A stretch of 18,795 nt of DNA from JBHELT01 sp046262935. Its GTDB lineage: Bacteria > Actinomycetota > CADDZG01 > JAHWKV01. The position numbers were made by a program, and so were the translations under genes. The notes below the pieces were generated by a model. That model saw only the letters and a list, made by a program, of their open reading frames with translations, was not told where the DNA came from and did not search any database. Positions 14,585 to 18,795 of this stretch are shown here, one piece after another. The DNA lies in contig JBHELT010000042.1 in NCBI GenBank assembly GCA_046262935.1, forward strand, positions 1 to 18,795. The letters are read 5' to 3'. How positions within the stretch are numbered: the first letter of the stretch is position 1; each line of letters starts with the position of its first letter.

Positions 14585-14811
14585 CGACGGGACCGATCGG
14601 AGCGTAGATCAGCGGCCGCTCTCTTCAACCCGACTTTCCCCCCTGAACGTCCTCCGGCGCGCAAAATGACTTCATCGACCGTGGGACGGCTGGCGAAGTC
14701 ATTCAACAATGAGAGCAAGAATTCCTGCAAGGACATTCCCCGCGCAGCCGCCCTGCTTCTTAGGGTTAAGTGGGTGCTGTCTGGTAAGTCGCGGATCTGG
14801 ACGCTCTTCAT
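14581..14811 (-). CDS. vapB: FitA/VapB-like ribbon-helix-helix antitoxin
   Basis: A 76-residue antitoxin. The N-terminal RHH DNA-binding part has a VQIRDLP beta-strand, a first helix with SRAAARGMS, and a second helix LQEFLLSLLNDFA, like FitA. The charged C-terminal half (PTVDEVILRAGG.. to ADLRSDRSRR) would wrap the toxin. It lies directly upstream of vapC, with a 4-base overlap. The ATG sits six bases after a good -10 box, so the mRNA is probably leaderless. A perfect ATGCATGCAT palindrome over the start codon is a candidate site for autoregulation by the VapBC complex. Confidence 0.9.
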   Translation of the reverse strand: MKSVQIRDLPDSTHLTLRSRAAARGMSLQEFLLSLLNDFASRPTVDEVILRAGGRSGGKVGLKRAAADLRSDRSRR

Positions 14812-14819
14812 GCATGCAT
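14810..14819. promoter_or_regulatory. Palindromic candidate operator of vapBC
   Basis: ATGCATGCAT is a perfect 10-base palindrome covering part of the vapB start codon and touching the -10 box. RHH antitoxins usually bind short palindromes in their own promoter, so it is a natural candidate operator. Binding is inferred. Confidence 0.5.
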
Positions 14820-14846
14820 TTTAGGAGCGAGACAAGCATTTTGCAA
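14818..14846 (-). promoter_or_regulatory. Promoter of vapBC, predicted leaderless transcript
   Basis: On the minus strand TTGCAA (14846-14841) is followed after exactly 17 bases by TAAAAT (14823-14818), a good housekeeping-type promoter. Transcription should start about seven bases after the -10 box, which is the A of the vapB ATG (14811), so no 5' leader or ribosome binding site would exist. Leaderless mRNAs are common in actinobacteria. Confidence 0.62.
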
Positions 14847-14941
14847 GGGTCAGCGCGTCGGGGGCGGTGGTTTGTGCATATAAGCGCGATCAGGGTCTTA
14901 AGTTGGTGCCCTCGATAGGATTCGAAGATGTGCTGCATGTC

Positions 14942-15982
14942 ATGTCAAGCCGCTTGGTCGAAGCGATGACCGCATCGGGGCTTCAGGTTGCGATCATCGG
15001 TGCCGGCGCTATGGGCTTTGCCCTGGCTCTTTCCTACGACCGAGCCGGACAAGACGTGGCGCTGTGCGGAACCGAGTTCGACGCCACCACCATTGAACGG
15101 CTCCTCTCAAGCCGCATCCATCCAGTCCTTGATCACCACTTGTCGGAAGCGATCGGGGTCTATTCGAAAGATGCATGGGCGAGCGCCCTTCACGATGCCG
15201 ACCTTGTCGTTCTTGCGGTCGCATCGGTTGGGATCCGCTCGGTGGTAACCGATGCCTCTGCGCATCTTTCAGATAAGGCAGCATGGGTTGTTGCTACCAA
15301 AGGGTGGGACCCCGACACCGCCGAGCCCCTTTCCAAGGTGATCGCCTCGATCTCGACATTACCCATCGTCATCATGGTTGGTCCTTCATTGGCTGCTGAG
15401 ATGACTGCCGGTACCCCGACAGCGTTGGTTTGTGCTTCGAATGAACTCGAGGCGGCGCGCCGGGCCGCCGAGGCAATCGGCAGTGAGACGCTCATGGCGT
15501 TTATCTCAAACGACGTGGCCGGAGTCGAGGTTGGCGCGGCGCTTAAAAATGTTCTCGCGATCGGCATCGGACTTTGCGATGGACTAGCAGAAGTCAAGGG
15601 CCGTTCGATGACCAATACGAAAGCCGCTTTGTTCTCAAGAGGCCTCGTTGAGATGAGCAAGCTGGCCGAGGCGATGGGCGGCAAGAGCGACACCGTGCTT
15701 GGCCTTTCGGGGGCTGGAGATCTTTTCGTCACGGTTCTCGGGGGCAGAAACGGAAGGTTCGGACGACTGGTCGGAACAGGTCTCGATCCGGGCAAGGCGT
15801 TCGCCGAGATGGGGACCACGGTCGAAGGATTCGACAATGCGCGCGAGGCATATGTCCTGGCGAAGAAGCATGTCCTCGATCTGCCGGTGGTCAACATGGT
15901 CTATTCGGTCTTACACGAAGGCGTATCGGCCGAAGAGGCGATATCTGCCTTGGTTGCCAACCCCGTACAACACGAGACATAA
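14942..15982 (+). CDS. gpsA: Glycerol-3-phosphate dehydrogenase [NAD(P)+]
   Basis: A cytoplasmic enzyme of ~346 residues that reduces dihydroxyacetone phosphate to sn-glycerol 3-phosphate for phospholipid synthesis. Visible: nucleotide motif VAIIGAGAMGFALA (residues 16-29), VVATKGWD, VGPSLAAEMTAGTPTA, the catalytic-lysine segment GAALKNVLAIGIGLCDGL with K202, then NTKAALFSRGLVEM, GLSGAGDLFVTV and GGRNGRFGRL (usual SRNRRFG). The start is uncertain: ATG 14942 is used, ATG 14966 (MTASGLQVAIIG) fits the usual family N-terminus equally well, and GTG 14867 is less likely. It is divergent from vapB. TATAAG (14879-14884) is a possible -10 element. trpF follows 18 bases after the stop. Confidence 0.95.
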   Translation: MSSRLVEAMTASGLQVAIIGAGAMGFALALSYDRAGQDVALCGTEFDATTIERLLSSRIHPVLDHHLSEAIGVYSKDAWASALHDADLVVLAVASVGIRSVVTDASAHLSDKAAWVVATKGWDPDTAEPLSKVIASISTLPIVIMVGPSLAAEMTAGTPTALVCASNELEAARRAAEAIGSETLMAFISNDVAGVEVGAALKNVLAIGIGLCDGLAEVKGRSMTNTKAALFSRGLVEMSKLAEAMGGKSDTVLGLSGAGDLFVTVLGGRNGRFGRLVGTGLDPGKAFAEMGTTVEGFDNAREAYVLAKKHVLDLPVVNMVYSVLHEGVSAEEAISALVANPVQHET

Positions 15983-16000
15983 AGGCTCTACACTCGGTAT

Positions 16001-16645
16001 GTGAAGTCTGGCCAAACGTTCGTAAAGATATGCGGGATCACGCGTCTCGCAGATGCCCGCGTTGTAGTTAGAGCGGGGGCCAATGCGATCGGGTTCGTTT
16101 TCGCACCGAGTCCCAGGCGGGTGAGTGCAACGAAGGCAGCAAGCATCGGGGCCCACATTCATCCAGCCGTCAGGAAGTTCGGCGTCTTCGTGAACGCATC
16201 GGTCGACAAGATGCTCGAAGTCATCGAGCACAGCAATGTCGATGCTGTTCAACTGCAGGGCGATGAATCCGCTGACGTCATCGCGGCGTTGAAAGACAGA
16301 TTCCCCTCATTGTTCATCTCTAAGGTCGTGAACCCTGTGAACGCGCGTGCGATGAAGACTGGATCCGAGTTCCCTGCCGATGCGATCTTCTTCGATCCCA
16401 AGAACGTGAAAGACCCAACAGCATTGGTGAAGCCCATCTCAGCGGCACTGCTTAGAGCATCGACCCGCCCCGATTACGTGGTCTCGGGGGGCCTTGACCC
16501 CACCAATGTCGGGCGGTTGGTGCGCAAGCTGCATCCGTGGGGGGTGGACGTGTCGTCGGGCGTCGAGGTTGAGCCTGGCAAGAAAGACCCAGACAAGGTG
16601 CGCGCCTTCGTTCGAGCAGTTAGACAGGCAGAGGTCGCGTCGTGA
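16001..16645 (+). CDS. trpF: Phosphoribosylanthranilate isomerase
   Basis: A TIM-barrel enzyme of 214 residues that converts N-(5-phosphoribosyl)-anthranilate to CdRP in tryptophan synthesis. Visible: KICGIT with the catalytic C11, FVFAPSPR, FGVFVN, VDAVQLQGDE, the acid-bearing AIFFDPKNV, SGGLDPTNV, and the phosphate-binding end GVDVSSGVE..PGKKD. The VQLHG motif normally has histidine where this protein has Q86. The start is GTG 16001; the preceding ATG (15998) runs straight into TGA. It stands apart from other trp genes, between gpsA and moaA, and its TGA overlaps the moaA GTG as GTGA, so it is co-translated with moaA although the pathways differ. Confidence 0.95.
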   Translation: MKSGQTFVKICGITRLADARVVVRAGANAIGFVFAPSPRRVSATKAASIGAHIHPAVRKFGVFVNASVDKMLEVIEHSNVDAVQLQGDESADVIAALKDRFPSLFISKVVNPVNARAMKTGSEFPADAIFFDPKNVKDPTALVKPISAALLRASTRPDYVVSGGLDPTNVGRLVRKLHPWGVDVSSGVEVEPGKKDPDKVRAFVRAVRQAEVAS

Positions 16646-17631
16646 CCGAAGGTCTGGTGGACAGCTTCGGACGCATCGTCGACGACCTTAGGATCTCGGT
16701 TACCGATAGATGTAATTTCCGATGCGTCTATTGCATGCCCGAAGAGGGGATGGACTGGCTCCACAAGTCGAAATTGCTTTCGTTCGAAGAGATCGCTCGG
16801 GTGGCCACCGTCTTTTCTTCGCTTGGCACGAAGACGATCAGGCTGACCGGCGGTGAGCCAACATTGCGCAAGGACCTTCCGCAGTTAGTGAGTATGTTGA
16901 GACAGGCCGATCCTTCATTCAACATCGCCATGACCACCAACGGATATCTGCTCAAGCATCTTGCGCAACCTCTTGTCGACGCCGGCCTCGACCGGGTCAA
17001 CGTGAGCGTCGATTCTCTTCTCAAGCATCGTTTCGCCAAGATCACCCGCAGAGATGCGCTCGATGCGGTGCACGAAGGCTTGCTCGCAGCGGCATCGGCT
17101 GGACTCTCGCCCATCAAGATCAACTGCGTTGTAGTTCGAGGTGAGAACGACGACGAGGTGGTCGATTTCGCTCGACTGGCTCGTGACACCGGGTATGAAG
17201 TGCGATTCATCGAATTCATGCCGCTCGATGCCGATCGCAATTGGGACAGAAGTAGCGTCGTGACGAAGGTCGAGATCATCGAGGCGATCGGTGAGGTGTT
17301 CGAACTCGAACCGGTTTCACGCGGCGTTGAACCTGCGAGTGTTTGGCACTTCGCCGACGGTGCCCAAGGATCGGTGGGAGTCATCCCGAGCGTATCGCAG
17401 CCCTTCTGCGACAATTGCGACCGAGTTCGGATAACCGCCGACGGTCAACTGCGCACCTGCTTGTTCTCGCTGAACGAAACCGACCTGCGGGGTTTGATCC
17501 GTAAGGGCGCATCCGACGAAGACATCGAGCAGGCGATAAGAGGTGCGGTTTGGAAGAAAGAGAAGGGCCACAAGATCAACGACCCCGACTTCGTGCGTCC
17601 GGACCGATCGATGTCGATGATCGGCGGCTGA
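16642..17631 (+). CDS. moaA: GTP 3',8-cyclase MoaA
   Basis: A radical SAM enzyme of 329 residues for the first step of molybdenum cofactor synthesis, turning GTP into 3',8-cyclo-GTP. The N-terminal 4Fe-4S cluster motif is C24-N-F-R-C28-V-Y-C31, followed by the SAM-binding LTGGEPTLR. The second, GTP-binding cluster ligands are C256 and C259 (FCDNCDRVR) and C273 (LRTCLF). The protein ends in Gly-Gly, as needed for MoaA activity. GTG start overlapping the trpF stop; TGA stop overlapping the helicase CTG. No other moa gene is in the window. Confidence 0.98.
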   Translation: MTEGLVDSFGRIVDDLRISVTDRCNFRCVYCMPEEGMDWLHKSKLLSFEEIARVATVFSSLGTKTIRLTGGEPTLRKDLPQLVSMLRQADPSFNIAMTTNGYLLKHLAQPLVDAGLDRVNVSVDSLLKHRFAKITRRDALDAVHEGLLAAASAGLSPIKINCVVVRGENDDEVVDFARLARDTGYEVRFIEFMPLDADRNWDRSSVVTKVEIIEAIGEVFELEPVSRGVEPASVWHFADGAQGSVGVIPSVSQPFCDNCDRVRITADGQLRTCLFSLNETDLRGLIRKGASDEDIEQAIRGAVWKKEKGHKINDPDFVRPDRSMSMIGG

Positions 17632-18795
17632 GCACAGACCGCTTCGAAGCCCTCCTCAACGAAGCTTCATCTGAGGTCGAAACCGAAGGTCTTTTGCATC
17701 TTGTAAGGTCCCCGCGTCGCGAAGCAAGAACAGCGCGGCTTGACCCTGCTGTTCATGGTGCCATCGCCGATCGCTTGAGGTCTAGGGGAATCGAGGATCT
17801 TTGGACGCATCAAGCCCATGCGATCGCGCGGCTTCGCGATGGCCACAACGTGATCGTTTCAACGGGGACGGCGAGCGGCAAGAGCCTTTGCTTCAACGTC
17901 GCCGTATTCGAACGGATCCTTGCGGATCGAAAGACGAAGGCCCTTTACCTTTATCCAACCAAAGCCCTTGCCCAAGACCAACTGCGCGCTATCAGAGCAT
18001 TCGCCATCCCCGAGATCGCGGCGGCGACCTACGATGGCGACACGCCTCAAGACGAAAGGCCTTCGGTAAGGCGGTTCGCTAACATCGTTTTGTCGAATCC
18101 GGACATGCTGCACCTGGGGATACTGCCCCAGCATCAGCACTGGGCTGAGTTCTTCGGCCACCTGGAATTCATAGTCGTCGACGAAGCGCACATGCTGAAG
18201 GGAGTATTCGGCTCGCACGTCGGCTGCATCTTGCGAAGGACCCTTCGGGTTGCCAGGCACTACGGCGCCGAGCCGCGCTTCATCCTTACTTCGGCGACCA
18301 TCGGCAACCCAAGATTCCTCGCCGAGACGCTCATCGGAAAGGACTTCATCGAGATAACCGAAGACGGCTCCCCGCGCGGAGAAAGGTTGTTCGCGTTCTG
18401 GAACCCACCGTTCATCGATGAACAGAATTCTCAGAGGGGCTCGACGAACTGGGAGAGTGCGCGGCTCGTCGGCGCGTTCGTGTCGAACGATGTGAGGACG
18501 CTGGCCTTCGCCAAGTCCCGCAAGGGGGCCGAGCTCATCGCGAAGTACGCGAAGCAGATGGTCCCTGTCGATAAGGAAGAAAAGATCAGGCCATACAGGG
18601 CTGGCTACCTGGCGTCGGAACGGCGCGAGATCGAACAACAGATATTCAAGGGACAGCTGCTGGGTGTGGCGGCGACAACGGCGCTTGAATTGGGCGTCGA
18701 TATCGGGGGCCTTGATGCGGTGGTGATCACCGGGTTTCCGGGGACCGTAGCTCAGGTTTGGCAGCAAGCCGGGCGAGCTGGTCGTTCGTCCGATG
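17628..18795 (+). CDS. Lhr/YprA-type DEAH-box helicase, 3' end beyond window
   Basis: The first 389 codons of a superfamily 2 helicase; the frame is open to the window end. In order: Q-motif-like LWTHQAHAI, motif I STGTASGKSL (K85), Ia LYPTKALAQDQ, DEAH at 185-188, motif III TSATIGNP, motif V ATTALELGVDIG, and motif VI QQAGRAGR (from 379). The sequence resembles the YprA/MrfA group, which normally carries a C-terminal DUF1998-type domain that would lie outside; MrfA acts in DNA repair in Bacillus. The start is set at CTG 17628, overlapping the moaA TGA as CTGA, because the N-terminal segment RFEALL.. then ..LVRSPRREARTARL fits the family. A TTG at 17694 would lose part of it, and a TTG near 17549 adds a non-family tail. 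Confidence 0.9.
   Translation, partial: MSTDRFEALLNEASSEVETEGLLHLVRSPRREARTARLDPAVHGAIADRLRSRGIEDLWTHQAHAIARLRDGHNVIVSTGTASGKSLCFNVAVFERILADRKTKALYLYPTKALAQDQLRAIRAFAIPEIAAATYDGDTPQDERPSVRRFANIVLSNPDMLHLGILPQHQHWAEFFGHLEFIVVDEAHMLKGVFGSHVGCILRRTLRVARHYGAEPRFILTSATIGNPRFLAETLIGKDFIEITEDGSPRGERLFAFWNPPFIDEQNSQRGSTNWESARLVGAFVSNDVRTLAFAKSRKGAELIAKYAKQMVPVDKEEKIRPYRAGYLASERREIEQQIFKGQLLGVAATTALELGVDIGGLDAVVITGFPGTVAQVWQQAGRAGRSSD

Noticed and set aside
1..18795. Insertion sequences, phage genes, CRISPR arrays or long repeats
   Set aside because: No transposase, integrase, repeat-spacer pattern or terminal inverted repeats were found by reading both strands.

Overview
The window is a moderately GC-rich bacterial chromosome segment with dense, short-spaced and often overlapping genes. 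The gene families fit an actinobacterium, possibly Acidimicrobiia-like: a GAF-SpoIIE (RsbU-type) phosphatase, an RsbW-type kinase, a MoxR/DUF2201-VWA pair, a secreted coiled-coil NlpC/P60 peptidase and a FitA-type VapBC module. Many starts lack a good ribosome binding site, and at least one promoter looks leaderless. This taxonomic placement is inference; there is no rRNA, tRNA or other marker in the window.

Left part (1-2130) is an accessory or decaying zone. It holds a RelE/ParE-like toxin broken by an in-frame stop, a convergent intact GAF-SpoIIE phosphatase, a C-terminal stump of the gene once upstream of that phosphatase, and a broken SAM methyltransferase. Next comes typA/bipA (minus strand).

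The middle (4045-8061, plus strand) is a tightly coupled cluster: a MoxR-type AAA+ ATPase, a DUF2201/VWA protein with an intact MIDAS but an altered HExxH-like motif, an unrecognised protein, and an atypical SDR. A minus-strand pair follows, an RsbW-like kinase and a lipoprotein with two DUF4399-like repeats. Divergent from these is a secreted NlpC/P60 endopeptidase. It converges, stop codon on stop codon, with an S9 prolyl-oligopeptidase-family peptidase that lies behind a GlcD-like FAD oxidase.

The right part has a structured intergenic stretch, a VapBC (FitA-like RHH plus PIN) module whose promoter predicts a leaderless mRNA, then the plus-strand genes gpsA, trpF, moaA and the first part of an Lhr/YprA-type DEAH helicase cut by the window end. 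trpF-moaA and moaA-helicase overlap by four bases. Both the helicase and vapC seem to start at CTG within a CTGA stop/start overlap.

The best candidates for new biology are the MoxR-VWA-unknown cluster, the CTG/CTGA coupling seen twice, and the DUF4399-repeat lipoprotein. I see no CRISPR array, insertion sequence, phage gene or RNA gene.
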